Source: Anatilimnocola aggregata (lineage in GTDB: Bacteria; Planctomycetota; Planctomycetia; Pirellulales; Pirellulaceae). Taken from it: DNA of 64,000 nucleotides. A program made the translations under genes and the position numbers. The DNA lies in the NCBI RefSeq assembly GCF_007747655.1, contig NZ_CP036274.1, positions 8,370,001-8,434,000 on the forward strand, in the 5' to 3' direction. Below the pieces are notes generated by a model, which saw only the letters and a program-made list of their open reading frames with translations, was not told the origin of the DNA and made no database searches. This document shows, piece by piece, positions 1 to 9,472 of the stretch. Position 1 is the stretch's first letter. Each line of letters starts with the position of its first letter.

Positions 1-311
1 GGAAAGCCAAACCGCGTCGCCAGAATCACGGTGCAGCCGGCGCCCAGTGCCACCGAGAGGAGGAAATACTCGGAGCCGACAAGTTCGTCCGGCACCAGTC
101 CTTTGCCTTTGAACTTGCTCAGCAGGGCGCTCGCGAGAAAGATCGAGCAGAGCGAGCCAGCTGCGGTGGTGATCGTCGCCCAAGTGAGTGCCGTGCGATA
201 GCTGGTCGTGCGGCTGCCGTAAAGCGATGCAACCCCTTTGAAGTTGTCGTTTGCGCCGTTCGAGTACGCCAGGAAGGCGACGGCAGCGATCAGCAGTAAG
301 GTAATGAACAT
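1..311 (-). CDS. PiT-family inorganic phosphate transporter (N-terminal part)
   Basis: The gene starts with ATG at 311 on the minus strand and runs off the left edge, so only about 103 N-terminal residues are visible. The first helix is followed by the motif SNGANDNFKGVAS at residues 17-29. This NGAND-type signature is diagnostic of PiT/PHO-4 phosphate permeases, which move inorganic phosphate with a cation across the inner membrane. At least two further hydrophobic segments follow (around residues 42-58 and 78-95). The reading frame is clean to the edge. The rest of the gene and any partner, such as a PhoU-like protein, lie outside the window. Substrate specificity is inferred from the family. 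Confidence 0.88.
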   Translation of the reverse strand, partial: MFITLLLIAAVAFLAYSNGANDNFKGVASLYGSRTTSYRTALTWATITTAAGSLCSIFLASALLSKFKGKGLVPDELVGSEYFLLSVALGAGCTVILATRFGF

Positions 312-474
312 GGCAACGGGCCGGGCGAGAGGAATTCGAGGGCAGGAGAATAGTGTAAATCACTCGTTTGGCAATTGCGACCGCTTGCGAAGAAACTCGT
401 TGTTGGGAACCATTAGAGCTTCTCCCGGTTTTTGCCCGTGCGAATTCTATACGACACTTCACTGAAAGCCCGTC

Positions 475-1290
475 ATGCTCCCGCCGATCACCAGCTTGCA
501 GAATCCGCGTGTGAAGCAAGCAGTACGGTTGCGCGATCGCTCGGGGCGCGACGATCAAGGACTGATCATCATCGACGGCCCGCGCGAGATCGAACGAGCT
601 CTCGCCGCAGGTGTGCGACTGCGAGAACTATTCATCCAGGCCGACATACTGCCTCCCGATGTGGAGCAACAGTTGGCCCATCAGGCGCGGGCCTGCGATG
701 CCGACGTGCTCGATGTGACCTCGGCCGTCATGGAAAAGATTTCGTTCGGCGATCGCAAGGCGGGCGTTGTCGCGACCGCAGAGCCGCCGACACCGACGAT
801 GGCCGACTTGCAAGCCAAGTTAGCCAAACTGAAGAAGCCGCCACTGATCCTGGTCCTCGAAGCGGTCGAAAAGCCCGGCAATCTTGGGGCGGTTCTGCGC
901 ACCGCCGATGCTGCCGGCATCAACGGGCTGATTGTTTGCGATGGCCGGACGGATTTGTATAACCCGAACGCGATTCGCGCAAGCCTGGGAGCGATCTTCA
1001 CCGTGCCCCTCGCGACTGCCAGCGCGCCCGAGACGATTGCCTTTCTGCAGCAGCAGAAAATGTCGATCTTCACAGCGCGCGTCGACGGGGCGGTGAACTA
1101 CACGGCCGTCGACTATCGACCGGCCTCAGCCATCGTCCTCGGCAGCGAAATGGCCGGCCTGACATCTGCCTGGCAAGCCACGAACATGCAGGCCATTCGC
1201 CTTCCCATGTTGGGCCAGGTCGATAGCCTCAACGTTTCCGTTACCGCCGCAATTGTCTGTTACGAAGCACTGCGGCAACGCAGTGCGTAA
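475..1290 (+). CDS. TrmH/SpoU-family RNA methyltransferase
   Basis: This 271-residue protein has the SpoU layout: an N-terminal RNA-binding part beginning SLQNPRVKQAVRLRDRSGR and a C-terminal SPOUT domain with the three knot motifs. Motif 1 is EAVEKPGNLGAVLRTADAAG (about residues 126-145), motif 2 is VLGSEMAGL (about 221-229), and motif 3 is LPMLGQVDSLNVSVTAA (about 243-259). Such enzymes transfer a methyl group from SAM to ribose 2'-OH in tRNA or rRNA. The exact target nucleotide cannot be told from sequence, so no symbol is given. The start is the ATG at 475. It converges with the epimerase gene, with only 6 bp between the two stop codons. Confidence 0.9.
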   Translation: MLPPITSLQNPRVKQAVRLRDRSGRDDQGLIIIDGPREIERALAAGVRLRELFIQADILPPDVEQQLAHQARACDADVLDVTSAVMEKISFGDRKAGVVATAEPPTPTMADLQAKLAKLKKPPLILVLEAVEKPGNLGAVLRTADAAGINGLIVCDGRTDLYNPNAIRASLGAIFTVPLATASAPETIAFLQQQKMSIFTARVDGAVNYTAVDYRPASAIVLGSEMAGLTSAWQATNMQAIRLPMLGQVDSLNVSVTAAIVCYEALRQRSA

Positions 1291-1296
1291 CATTTC

Positions 1297-2313
1297 CTAA
1301 GACAGCAGTTGCACACCATTGCCTGGCACATTGGGATAGTGGCAGATGCCCCGTTCGACGCGCACGCCCGTGGCAATATCGCGCGCTAGGAGCACGGCCC
1401 CATCCATATCGACATAATCGAGCAGCGGCAGCAATTGGGCGATGGCAGAAATGCCGACCGTCGATTCGGTCATGCAACCCACCATCACCTTCAAGCCCAG
1501 CTCACGGGCTTTGGCGATCATTCTGCGCGCGGGAGTCAGCCCGCCGCACTTCACAAGTTTGATGTTGATGCCGTGAAACAACCCGGAGCACCGGGGCACA
1601 TCACTTTCGACGATGCAACTTTCGTCAGCCATGATCGGCAAGGCGACGCTCGCTCGAACTCGGCGGATTTCTTCCCACTGATTTGCTGGCAGCGGCTGCT
1701 CGATGAATTCCACACCGAGTTCCCTTAGCTGCGGCGCATATTTCAGCGTTTGGTCAGCTGACCAGCCGCAATTGGCATCGACGCGGAACGCGGCGCTCGT
1801 GTGTGCCCGCAACTCGCGGACAATTTCCAAATCGCGATCGGTGCCGAGTTTGATTTTGTAAATCGGCCAGTCGGGAAACTCCGCCATCTTTTCCAGCATC
1901 TTTGGAATCGTATCGATGCCGATGGTGTAGTTCGAAGCGGGAATCTTCTCGGTCGTTAGTCCCCACAGTTCATACACAGGCTTGTTCAGGCGCTTGCCCC
2001 ACAAATCGTGTGCTGCCTGATCGAGCGCGCAAAGGGCGAAAGGATCATCGGCCAGATGCGGCTGCATTTGCGCCCAGAACTCTTCCGGTGTTTGCCACTT
2101 CGCAGTTTCAATCTCCTGCCGCAGCAATTCGAGTCGTTGCGACATACTCTCGACAGTGAAGCCGTAGTAGCGATTCGACGTCGCTTCGCCGAAGCCGCTC
2201 ACGCCATCGTCTTGCAACTCGACGATGAGAGTCGGCTGCGTGTCGATCGACTCGCGCGAAATGGTGAAGGTGTGACGAAGCGGCAGTTCGTAGGCATGAA
2301 GCTTGAGTTTCAT
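1297..2313 (-). CDS. Enolase-superfamily dipeptide epimerase (L-Ala-D/L-Glu epimerase-like)
   Basis: The 338-residue protein has all catalytic landmarks of the muconate-lactonizing subgroup. They are the KxK acid/base motif at K153-I-K155, metal ligands D179 (in DANCGW), E205 (EQPL) and D230 (ADES), and the second catalytic lysine at K252 (NIKLVKCGG). The MTES segment at 281-284, followed by a C-terminal MDGA-type motif, resembles dipeptide epimerases that convert L-Ala-D-Glu to L-Ala-L-Glu during murein peptide recycling. The reaction class is well supported; the precise dipeptide is inferred. The adjacent genes are not obviously related, although the neighbouring Uma2-like gene is on the same strand 48 bp upstream. 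Confidence 0.85.
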   Translation of the reverse strand: MKLKLHAYELPLRHTFTISRESIDTQPTLIVELQDDGVSGFGEATSNRYYGFTVESMSQRLELLRQEIETAKWQTPEEFWAQMQPHLADDPFALCALDQAAHDLWGKRLNKPVYELWGLTTEKIPASNYTIGIDTIPKMLEKMAEFPDWPIYKIKLGTDRDLEIVRELRAHTSAAFRVDANCGWSADQTLKYAPQLRELGVEFIEQPLPANQWEEIRRVRASVALPIMADESCIVESDVPRCSGLFHGINIKLVKCGGLTPARRMIAKARELGLKVMVGCMTESTVGISAIAQLLPLLDYVDMDGAVLLARDIATGVRVERGICHYPNVPGNGVQLLS

Positions 2314-2361
2314 AGCCAGCGATTATCGCCGCTTGGGCGCTCGGCTAACAGAGCGCGACGA

Positions 2362-3126
2362 CTACAACTTCTTCTCTCGCAAAAGCTGTTCTCGGAAGGC
2401 TGCATGCTCGGCAGTCGCCAGCCCCAGTTGCAGCGTCGCATGAACTCCCTGTGGGTTACCTGCTACCATCGCAGTCACGTTCAACCACAGCCCGGGAAAC
2501 CGCCGGCTCTTGAGAATTCCATCTTCGGCAACTAGCGGAATGTAGCGCCCGTCTTGCAACACGAACCAGTCGATAAGTCGTTCTTCGGTTCGCCAGACAA
2601 TGTACTCGGGCACGCCGCTCGTTTGATACAGCTTTAGTTTGAGATGCAGATCGATACTAGCGCTCGAAGCAGCAATCTCGGCGATCAGATCGGGCGGCCC
2701 TTCCAAGTAGCCAGCGGAGTTCTCTCTCGCCCCGCTCCCCAGTTCAGGCGGCAGCAGCAAATAAGCATCGGGCTGCGGGACGGTAAACTCGTCGAGCCCC
2801 ACGCTGCCGTTGTCGCCAAGGCCGATGCCAGGCGTTGCGAGTCGATAACTCCATAGCCAGCCCATGATGTCGCCATGCGGGGCGGAATGCTGACTATGGC
2901 GTACTGCGGCAGGCATATACACAATTCCTTCCAGCAATTCCGCCCGCTTGAGATTGGGACTGGCCTCCCAACGAAACAGGAATTCCTCGCGCGTCAAATG
3001 GTCGCCATTCTGGAGCGACAATTTCGGGTGCGGCACGGTGGGCAATGCTAAGGCCTGCATTGCAGGCAAGGATTTCGGTGAATTGGCTGTCGACACGGGC
3101 TGGTCTCCTTGCGACGATCGTTCCAT
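2362..3126 (-). CDS. Uma2-family (DUF820) endonuclease-like protein
   Basis: This 254-residue protein matches the Uma2/DUF820 pattern. It has an N-terminal LTREEFLFRWE segment followed by LLEGIVYMP. The core then holds a conserved acidic residue in PQPDAYLLLPPE, with PDLIAEIAASSASIDLHLKLKLYQTSGVPEYIVW spread over about residues 150-185. The fold is a PD-(D/E)xK nuclease core in which the Asp of QPDAYL, the Glu of AEIA and the Lys of LKLKLY would be the active-site residues. The family is greatly expanded in Planctomycetota and Cyanobacteria, with no settled role. The first 30 or so residues look poorly conserved. It is divergent from the DUF1570 gene. Confidence 0.8.
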   Translation of the reverse strand: MERSSQGDQPVSTANSPKSLPAMQALALPTVPHPKLSLQNGDHLTREEFLFRWEASPNLKRAELLEGIVYMPAAVRHSQHSAPHGDIMGWLWSYRLATPGIGLGDNGSVGLDEFTVPQPDAYLLLPPELGSGARENSAGYLEGPPDLIAEIAASSASIDLHLKLKLYQTSGVPEYIVWRTEERLIDWFVLQDGRYIPLVAEDGILKSRRFPGLWLNVTAMVAGNPQGVHATLQLGLATAEHAAFREQLLREKKL

Positions 3127-3251
3127 TCAGTATAGAAGCAACGACTTGCTCAAACCATTCGCAGTGAGGCGATTCCAAGTGGTCTCTTTGGGCAGGGCCG
3201 ATGGTACACTGGATGTGCTGGTGGGGGCCTCCACTTTCTTAGACGTGACCT

Positions 3252-5096
3252 GTGCTTTTTCAGCTCCGATTGACGCTTCTTTTCTTGCTGGCTGCCTGCT
3301 GCTGCGCGGGTAGGGTTTTCGCAGCCACTCCTGCTGAGTCACTGGAATCGCTCGATCGCCACTTTGCCCAGCAGTTGGCCGTGCTGGCCGAGAAGTGCGA
3401 TTCGCTCAAGGTGCCGGAGCAGGCTGCCATTACGCGTGAGTGGCAAGTGCCGCGAACTGCGGGCCGACAAACACTGTTCGTACCGACGGTGGCCGATCTG
3501 CACCAACCGGCGAAGGCCGCGCCCGATCTCGTCAGCAAGTGGTACGGCAAGTTTCGCGAACTCCGCGCGGAGCAGGCCACCAGTCTGTTTGCGATTGCTG
3601 GCGAGTTTCTCAAGGCTGGCGACGCTGCCCGCTGTTATCAATTGCTGCACGAAGTGCTGCGTGAGAATCCAGATCACGAAACAGCGCGCCGAGCGCTCGG
3701 CTACGCGCGTGCGAAGGACAAAAAAGATTGGTCGCCGTACGTTCCCGCGCCGCAATCGACCGCCGCGCGAACCGATCATCCCAAGACGGGCTGGCAGGCG
3801 GGTAAATACTGGCGGATCGAAACGCCCCATTGGCGCGTCGTCACGAATCACTCAGCCACTGAAGGAATTGCCCTCGCCAAAAAGCTGGAGGATTTTCACC
3901 TCCTCTGGCGGCAGATGTTTTTCGACTACTGGTGCACTGCTGCCGATTTGCAAGCGGCGCTCGCTACCGGCGCGCGGCTCCCCGAACCCAAGCAGCCGAT
4001 GAACGTCTACTTGTTTCGCAGACGCGAGGAGTACGTCACGTTTCTCCAACCGGGTCGGCCCAACATCGGCATTACTCAAGGACTTTACGCCGACGATCAA
4101 CAGACCGCCGTCTTCTATGCAGGAGACGATACGATTCATGCCACCTGGTATCACGAGGCGGCCCATCAGTTGTTTCAGCAATGGCACGATAGTCCCGCAG
4201 GAGTTGGCGAGAAGCACAACTTCTGGATCGTCGAAGGTGCAGCGCTGTACGTCGAGTCCCTGGCCAATCAGGGTTCTTATTGGACTGTCGGCGGCTGGCA
4301 AGCAGATCGAGTTCAGTTCGCGCGGTATCGGGCGCTGGCCAACGATTTCAACTTGCCGCTGCAACAACTGGTGGCCCTCAACCGCGGGCAAGTGCAAGCC
4401 AACCCAGAGATTCGTCAGCTGTACGCTCAGTTTGCAGCTGTGTCGCATTTTCTGTTCGATCACCAGGATCCCGCGTTTCGTCAGGCCGGTTGCGCGCTGC
4501 TGCGCGAAGTCTATCGTCACGAAGACAAGCTCACTTCGCTGGCTGCCCTGACGGGAACCAGCTTGAGCGAACTCGATCAGGCCTATTTGAAATCGCTGCA
4601 AGTCACCGACGAAGATCTGCTGCACACGCCGGGTCTCGCGCGCTTGCGCAATCTTTCGCTCGGTCGCACGCAGGTAACCGATCGTGGTCTCGCCGCACTG
4701 GCGGAATGTCGCGAACTCCGCTGGCTCGATCTCACTCAGTTGCCGATTACCGACAACGGCTTTAGCGAACTAAAACAAGCGACCAAACTCGAGCAACTCT
4801 TTCTAGAAGGAACCAAAATCAGCGCTGCGTCGTTGCCCGGCATTTCACAGCTAAGCATGATCGAAGAGCTCGATCTTTCGAATTTGACGCTCAGCGACGA
4901 CTCCCTGGCCCCCCTCGGCAAACTCCGCAAACTGAAGGTTTTGTATCTCACTGGCACCCCGATTGGCGATCCCGCGATCGCGCATCTCAAAACCCTCAGC
5001 GGACTCGAAACGCTCGATGTTTCCCGCACCAAACTCACTCCAGCGGGCTTTAATCGACTGCAGGCGACACTTCCCAAAACGGCCGTCACGCAGTAA
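3252..5096 (+). CDS. Secreted DUF1570 metalloprotease-like protein with C-terminal leucine-rich repeats
   Basis: A GTG start at 3252 gives a 614-residue protein with a signal peptide (hydrophobic residues 5-25, AXA-type cleavage after VFAA). Residues 185-430 fit the DUF1570 domain. They contain HEAAH at 301-305, followed about 26 residues later by FWIVEGAALYVES, which is the HExxH...E arrangement of gluzincin zinc peptidases. From about residue 460 to the end the chain is a run of short leucine-rich repeats with the pattern LxxLxLxxTxIxDxGLxxL, typical of planctomycete LRR proteins. It probably acts outside the cytoplasm. The catalytic role is inferred from the motif only. A 54-bp gap separates it from the creatininase gene. 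Confidence 0.8.
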   Translation: MLFQLRLTLLFLLAACCCAGRVFAATPAESLESLDRHFAQQLAVLAEKCDSLKVPEQAAITREWQVPRTAGRQTLFVPTVADLHQPAKAAPDLVSKWYGKFRELRAEQATSLFAIAGEFLKAGDAARCYQLLHEVLRENPDHETARRALGYARAKDKKDWSPYVPAPQSTAARTDHPKTGWQAGKYWRIETPHWRVVTNHSATEGIALAKKLEDFHLLWRQMFFDYWCTAADLQAALATGARLPEPKQPMNVYLFRRREEYVTFLQPGRPNIGITQGLYADDQQTAVFYAGDDTIHATWYHEAAHQLFQQWHDSPAGVGEKHNFWIVEGAALYVESLANQGSYWTVGGWQADRVQFARYRALANDFNLPLQQLVALNRGQVQANPEIRQLYAQFAAVSHFLFDHQDPAFRQAGCALLREVYRHEDKLTSLAALTGTSLSELDQAYLKSLQVTDEDLLHTPGLARLRNLSLGRTQVTDRGLAALAECRELRWLDLTQLPITDNGFSELKQATKLEQLFLEGTKISAASLPGISQLSMIEELDLSNLTLSDDSLAPLGKLRKLKVLYLTGTPIGDPAIAHLKTLSGLETLDVSRTKLTPAGFNRLQATLPKTAVTQ

Positions 5097-5150
5097 GACA
5101 GGTCTAGTAAATCTTCAACTTGAAAACTACCTCTCAAATCCTTCCTTGCC

Positions 5151-5939
5151 ATGCGCCCCTACATCCTCGCCGAAGCCAATTACGCCTATACAAAGGCCAA
5201 TCCGTATGACGTGGCCGTGTTGCCGCTCGGCGCGACCGAACCGCACAATCTGCACCTCCCTTACGGCACCGACCTGTTCGAAGGAACGATCGTGGGCGAG
5301 CACATCTGTGCAGCCGCTCATGCCAAGGGTGCGAAGGTCGTCCTGCTGCCGACCATTCCCTTCGGCACGGAAACGAACATGCACGCCCTGCCGCTGGCGA
5401 TCAACGTCAATCCGTCGACGCTGTTCCAGTTCGTCACCGATGTCGTCCACTCCTGCATTCGGAGCGGCGTGCGCAAGATCGTGCTGCTGAACAGCCACGG
5501 CGGCAACGAGATGAAACCCCTCCTGCGCGAGCTATGCGACAAAGTCGACGGCCACGTCTTCCTGTGCAACTGGTACCACGCACTGGGCGAAGACTACAAC
5601 CGCCTGTTCGAGCATCGCGAAGACCACGCCGGCGAAATGGAAACTTCCTTCGGGCTGGCCTACTTCCCCACGCTCGTCGCCAAGAATGCCGACGGCACCC
5701 TCGCCGCCGACGATGGCAAAATCCAGCGATCGCGGTTTGACGCAATCAACAAAGGCTGGGTCAGCATCACGCGCCCCTGGCACTTGCTCACCAGCAACAC
5801 GGGCTCGGGCTTTCCTCATGCAGCAACTGCCGAGAAAGGCCAGCAGATGATGCGTTTGCTGGAAGAACGGCTTGGCACGTTCCTCGCAGAATTGGCAGCG
5901 GCGAAATTGGACGACAACTTTCCTTTCGCCAGCAAGTAG
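5151..5939 (+). CDS. Creatininase-family amidohydrolase
   Basis: The 262-residue protein has the creatininase fold signatures. These are VAVLPLGATEPHNLHLPYGTD (about residues 21-41, with the metal-binding E, H and D), TIPFGTETNM, VLLNSHGGNE (about 108-117) and HAGEMETS (about 161-168). Family members are metal-dependent amidohydrolases acting on creatinine, formamidopyrimidines or peptide precursors; the substrate here is unknown. It has no signal peptide and is cytoplasmic. It heads a close run: the next gene begins 9 bp after its stop, and the one after that overlaps by 4 bp, so the three are probably co-transcribed. Confidence 0.87.
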   Translation: MRPYILAEANYAYTKANPYDVAVLPLGATEPHNLHLPYGTDLFEGTIVGEHICAAAHAKGAKVVLLPTIPFGTETNMHALPLAINVNPSTLFQFVTDVVHSCIRSGVRKIVLLNSHGGNEMKPLLRELCDKVDGHVFLCNWYHALGEDYNRLFEHREDHAGEMETSFGLAYFPTLVAKNADGTLAADDGKIQRSRFDAINKGWVSITRPWHLLTSNTGSGFPHAATAEKGQQMMRLLEERLGTFLAELAAAKLDDNFPFASK

Positions 5940-5948
5940 TGCGCGCTA

Positions 5949-7367
5949 ATGGAAGATGACAAACTAAGTGCAAGCACGACGGGACTCAGTTGGGCAACCA
6001 GGCTCACGCTCGGCTGCCTGCTGACTCCGGTGATACTTGGACTGCTAGTAATCATTGGCGGCGTGGTCTGGTATCGATCTTTCGTGGCCGAAGGTCAACG
6101 CGCCGTACAGGCAGAAGTCGCGAAAATCCGGGCGTCGGGAAGCCCTTTGACTTCGGTGGAATTGAATGCCTCCTATCAGCCGCATCCAGACCGTGAGGAT
6201 GTCACCACTGAATTGCTCGCGGCCATCGCCAGCTTGGAACGGCCCGAGATCAAAGCTCAAGCCAAGGTGCTCCCGATTCTCGACAATGGCCCAGAGCCTC
6301 CAACACCTGGTCAAAGTTGGGCGCAGCTAGCCGAGGTCGAAGCCTATCTAACGGCAGCTGCCGATGTCGGTAAATTCTTTGAGAGCCTGCCGGCAAGAAA
6401 TCCCACGGCCCGCTTTCCGGTAGATCTAACGGCCGCGATTGCTGCTAGGTTGGATCACGTCAGTACGATTCGTTCAGCAGCTAGGTTGAACTCACTGCAG
6501 TTTCACGCGGATTTGCACCGCACTAATTTTGATCAGGCAGCAGAACGACCTCTTCAGAGTTTTGCCCTGGCCCAATGCCTGGAGGCCGAGCCCACGACCC
6601 TATCGCAGTTGATTCGAATTGCAATCATTGGGATGGCGGTCAAAGACACCGAGGAATTACTCCGTCATACGTCGCCAACAGACGACCAATTACTCTCTCT
6701 GCAATTGGCTGCCCGCAAGGTTGATATGCTGTCAGGTCTGAAAACCGCGATCGAAGGGGAGCGGGCTTTCGGTTACACCGTTTCAGTCTGTCCGCTTTCG
6801 ATGCTCAAGGGGGGCAAGTTTACTGCCGACGAGATCAACGAGTTTGCCAAAAGTATGCCGAATCGTCCTGCCGATGTAGCTCTGATTTTGAGTTGGTATC
6901 GACGATACCTCGAAGGTGCCAACGATTCCGTTCCGGCAGGGATGAAGGTAGCAGATGAAATCGAACTGGAAGTGAAGGAGTTGGAAAAGTCTCCACTAAA
7001 GATTATGTACGTTCAGTCTCTGTTGCTTCTACCGGCTCTGAAGGCTGCTTTCATCGCCGTTGCCCGCACCGAAGCTCAATGCAAATCTCTCGATGCAACC
7101 CTGGCTGCCCATCGCTATCGCCAGGCTAACGGCAACTGGCCAACGAAATTGGAAGAGCTTGTACCGAAATATCTTTCTGCGATTCCACTCGATCCGTTCA
7201 ACGGGCAACCGCTGCTCGTTTCTCAATCCAATTCGGAATTCAAAGTCTACAGCGTCGGTGAAAACCAGATCGACGACGGTGGCAAATGGTCGAAGACCGA
7301 TCGCTCCGATTACGGCTTTATTGCCACTTGGCACAACCAGGCATCTGAAAACAAAGAACCACAATGA
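5949..7367 (+). CDS. Membrane-anchored protein of unknown function with pseudopilin-like C-terminus
   Basis: This 472-residue protein has one N-terminal membrane helix (about residues 20-42) and a long extracytoplasmic domain. The middle is helical and has no motif I recognise. The last 80 residues contain AHRYRQANGNWPTKLEEL, then YLSAIPLDPFNGQPLLV and FKVYSVGENQIDDGG. That pattern (RY...G.WP..L..L.P.YL..IP.DPF.G.pL) recurs at the C-terminus of many planctomycete membrane proteins and resembles the C-terminal part of GspG-like pseudopilins. The function is unknown. It starts 9 bp after the creatininase and its stop overlaps the start of the downstream methyltransferase by 4 bp (ATGA), suggesting translational coupling. 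Confidence 0.7.
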   Translation: MEDDKLSASTTGLSWATRLTLGCLLTPVILGLLVIIGGVVWYRSFVAEGQRAVQAEVAKIRASGSPLTSVELNASYQPHPDREDVTTELLAAIASLERPEIKAQAKVLPILDNGPEPPTPGQSWAQLAEVEAYLTAAADVGKFFESLPARNPTARFPVDLTAAIAARLDHVSTIRSAARLNSLQFHADLHRTNFDQAAERPLQSFALAQCLEAEPTTLSQLIRIAIIGMAVKDTEELLRHTSPTDDQLLSLQLAARKVDMLSGLKTAIEGERAFGYTVSVCPLSMLKGGKFTADEINEFAKSMPNRPADVALILSWYRRYLEGANDSVPAGMKVADEIELEVKELEKSPLKIMYVQSLLLLPALKAAFIAVARTEAQCKSLDATLAAHRYRQANGNWPTKLEELVPKYLSAIPLDPFNGQPLLVSQSNSEFKVYSVGENQIDDGGKWSKTDRSDYGFIATWHNQASENKEPQ

Positions 7368-8638
7368 ATTCCGCCGAACGTGCTTCCCCGCTGCTGGCTC
7401 CGCGTCCCTTGTGGCCAGAACAGCCTGACCGAATTCCGACCATTGAAGTGAAGTCCGCTGGGCAGCATCCGCTGTTGTTTCGGAAACGGATCGAGTACGT
7501 CGGCCGCGAAGTGAAGCCTGGCGACTACGTCCGCGTGATCGACTCTGATCGCCGCGTGGTGGGTTATGGCCTTTACAATCCCAAGGCTGAGCTGGCCGTG
7601 CGCATGCTCACGTGGGGAGACAAAATTCCCGATAAATCCTTCTGGCAAGAAAAACTAGCGCGGGCCGTGCAATTGCGGCGCGATGTCTTGAAGCTGGATG
7701 AAGTGACCGACAGTTACCGCGTGATTCATGCCGAAGGTGACGGCCTGCCGGGGCTCGTCGTCGATAAACTCGGCGATGTCCTCTCGGCCGAAGTCTTTAG
7801 TCCGGGCATGTATCAGCGGGCTGAGGCAATTCTCAACTTGCTTGAACCGTTTTGCGGCACGAAGCATCGCTTGATTCGCTGCGGGCCGGCGACCATGCCC
7901 CAAGAGGGTTTCGAAGGCCCCGATATCAAGTCCGACGGAACTCCGCCCCGCGTGACGATTCAAGAATTCGGCACTCGCTTTCGGGTCGACTTTGGCGAGG
8001 GGCACAAGACCGGCTTCTTCTGCGACCAGCGCGACAACCGTCGTCAGCTTGCCGCCTATTGCAAGGATCGCACGGTCCTCGATGTCTGTTGCTATACCGG
8101 CGGCTTCGCCATTCAGGCTAAGAAGCTCGGTGGCGCGTCTGAAGTGACCGGCGTCGACCTGGACGAGCATCCCCTGGCGCTGGCCAAGGAAAATGCCAAC
8201 CTCAATAACGTCCGCTGCAAATTTGTGCAGGCCGATGCGTTCATCTACATGCGCGATCTGCTCGCAGCCGGCAAGAAGTTCGATGTGGTCGTGCTCGATC
8301 CTCCCAAGCTGATTCGTACCCGTCTCGAATACGAAGAGGGCCGCCGCAAGCACCTGGATATGAATCGCCTTGCGATGCAACTGGTCGCTCCCGGCGGCCT
8401 GATGCTCACCTGCACCTGCGCGGGACTTCTTCCCGCCGACGACTTCATGACGCTGGTTTGCCTTGCCTCGCGTCAGGCGGGGCCGCAAGTCGAAGCAGCC
8501 ACTGCCGAGCGTGGCGCGAGGAACAGCCCGCGCCCAATGCAGATTCTCAGCAAGTGCGGCGCTTCGCCCGATCATCCAGTCGCCAGCAACTGCCCTGAAG
8601 GAGAGTATCTCAACGGTGTCTGGATGCGCATGCTGTAA
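7364..8638 (+). CDS. Class I SAM-dependent rRNA (cytosine-5) methyltransferase, RlmI-like
   Basis: The 424-residue protein has an N-terminal PUA-like domain (about residues 20-105, including PGDYVRVIDSDRRVVGYGLYN) and the central RlmI linker domain with YRVIHAEGDGLPGLVVDKLGD. A Rossmann methyltransferase domain follows, with VLDVCCYTGGFAIQA (about 238-252), VTGVDLDEHPLALAKENA and the catalytic VVLDPPKL (about 306-313). It is followed by LTCTCAGLL, where the second Cys corresponds to the catalytic position. Family members methylate C5 of a cytosine in 23S rRNA. The assignment to RlmI rather than a close relative is inferred. It overlaps the upstream gene by 4 bp. Confidence 0.86.
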   Translation: MNSAERASPLLAPRPLWPEQPDRIPTIEVKSAGQHPLLFRKRIEYVGREVKPGDYVRVIDSDRRVVGYGLYNPKAELAVRMLTWGDKIPDKSFWQEKLARAVQLRRDVLKLDEVTDSYRVIHAEGDGLPGLVVDKLGDVLSAEVFSPGMYQRAEAILNLLEPFCGTKHRLIRCGPATMPQEGFEGPDIKSDGTPPRVTIQEFGTRFRVDFGEGHKTGFFCDQRDNRRQLAAYCKDRTVLDVCCYTGGFAIQAKKLGGASEVTGVDLDEHPLALAKENANLNNVRCKFVQADAFIYMRDLLAAGKKFDVVVLDPPKLIRTRLEYEEGRRKHLDMNRLAMQLVAPGGLMLTCTCAGLLPADDFMTLVCLASRQAGPQVEAATAERGARNSPRPMQILSKCGASPDHPVASNCPEGEYLNGVWMRML

Positions 8639-8659
8639 GGCAGGGTCCGCACGGCGTCC

Positions 8660-9238
8660 CTACGAGGACAGTTTCTTGAGTAACTCTGCCAGTTGTGCCC
8701 CCACTTGCTTCACGCTGGCCGCTTGCCTGGCGTCTTTCAGCGAACCATCGTCGGCAAAGGCGTCCATGGCTTTGCTAACGGCAACTTGCGTGGGAATCAC
8801 CAGCACGTTGATGTTGCCGAGCAGCGACCGCAAGTGTACGAGCCCACGCAGGCCGCCGAGCGCACCGGGCGACGCGCTCACGAGGGCTGCGGCCTTGCCT
8901 TGAAAGGCAACGAGTCCAGTTTCGCCCGGCGAGCTTCGCGAAACCCAGTCGAGCGTGTTCTTGAGCAGTGGCGTGAACGAACTGTTGTATTCGGGCGAGG
9001 CAATCAACAGCCCCTGATGAGCCACGAACAGCTCTTTTAACTTGAGCGCTGCTGCTGGCAAGCCTTGCTCGGCTTCTAAGTCTTGATTGAATAGCGGCAA
9101 CTCATAGTCGCTCAGTTCCACCACCGTCACTTCGGCCCCCGCTTCGCGCGCACCTGCGACTGCAGTGGTCAGCAATTTGCGGTTGAACGAATCTCGCCGC
9201 GTACTGCCAGCAAACGCCAAAATCTTCGGACTAACCAT
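8660..9238 (-). CDS. NADPH-dependent FMN reductase (flavodoxin-like)
   Basis: I place the start at the ATG at 9238, giving 192 residues. The longer frame to 9298 adds an unrelated 20-residue extension. The protein begins MVSPKILAFAGSTRRDSFNRKLL, whose GSTRxxSxNxxL loop binds the FMN phosphate. It also carries ASPEYNSSFTPLLKNTLDWVSR (about residues 80-101), the characteristic PEYN.S....LKN.lDW motif of the NADPH-dependent FMN reductase/azoreductase/chromate reductase family. The natural substrate (quinone, azo dye or chromate) cannot be told. It converges with the methyltransferase gene (21 bp between stops) and is divergent from lspA. Confidence 0.88.
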   Translation of the reverse strand: MVSPKILAFAGSTRRDSFNRKLLTTAVAGAREAGAEVTVVELSDYELPLFNQDLEAEQGLPAAALKLKELFVAHQGLLIASPEYNSSFTPLLKNTLDWVSRSSPGETGLVAFQGKAAALVSASPGALGGLRGLVHLRSLLGNINVLVIPTQVAVSKAMDAFADDGSLKDARQAASVKQVGAQLAELLKKLSS

Positions 9239-9472
9239 GTTTGCAGTTCCTTCTCGATTCGCAAGAAATGATATCCACCTCAACTGAGCCGCCGCCATGC
9301 TCCAGCAAGCGTCATCGTAGCATCACCGGCCACACCTCACGCTCGGAGGAACGACACCCGCGACCCCAAAATGCCATTCCGCAATCCTGCCCGCTCGTGA
9401 TAATCTGACGCTGCGAACACTCGTGCCAGCAAGCCCAAGAGGTGGCTTGCCGATCGACAGAAGGACTCTCGC

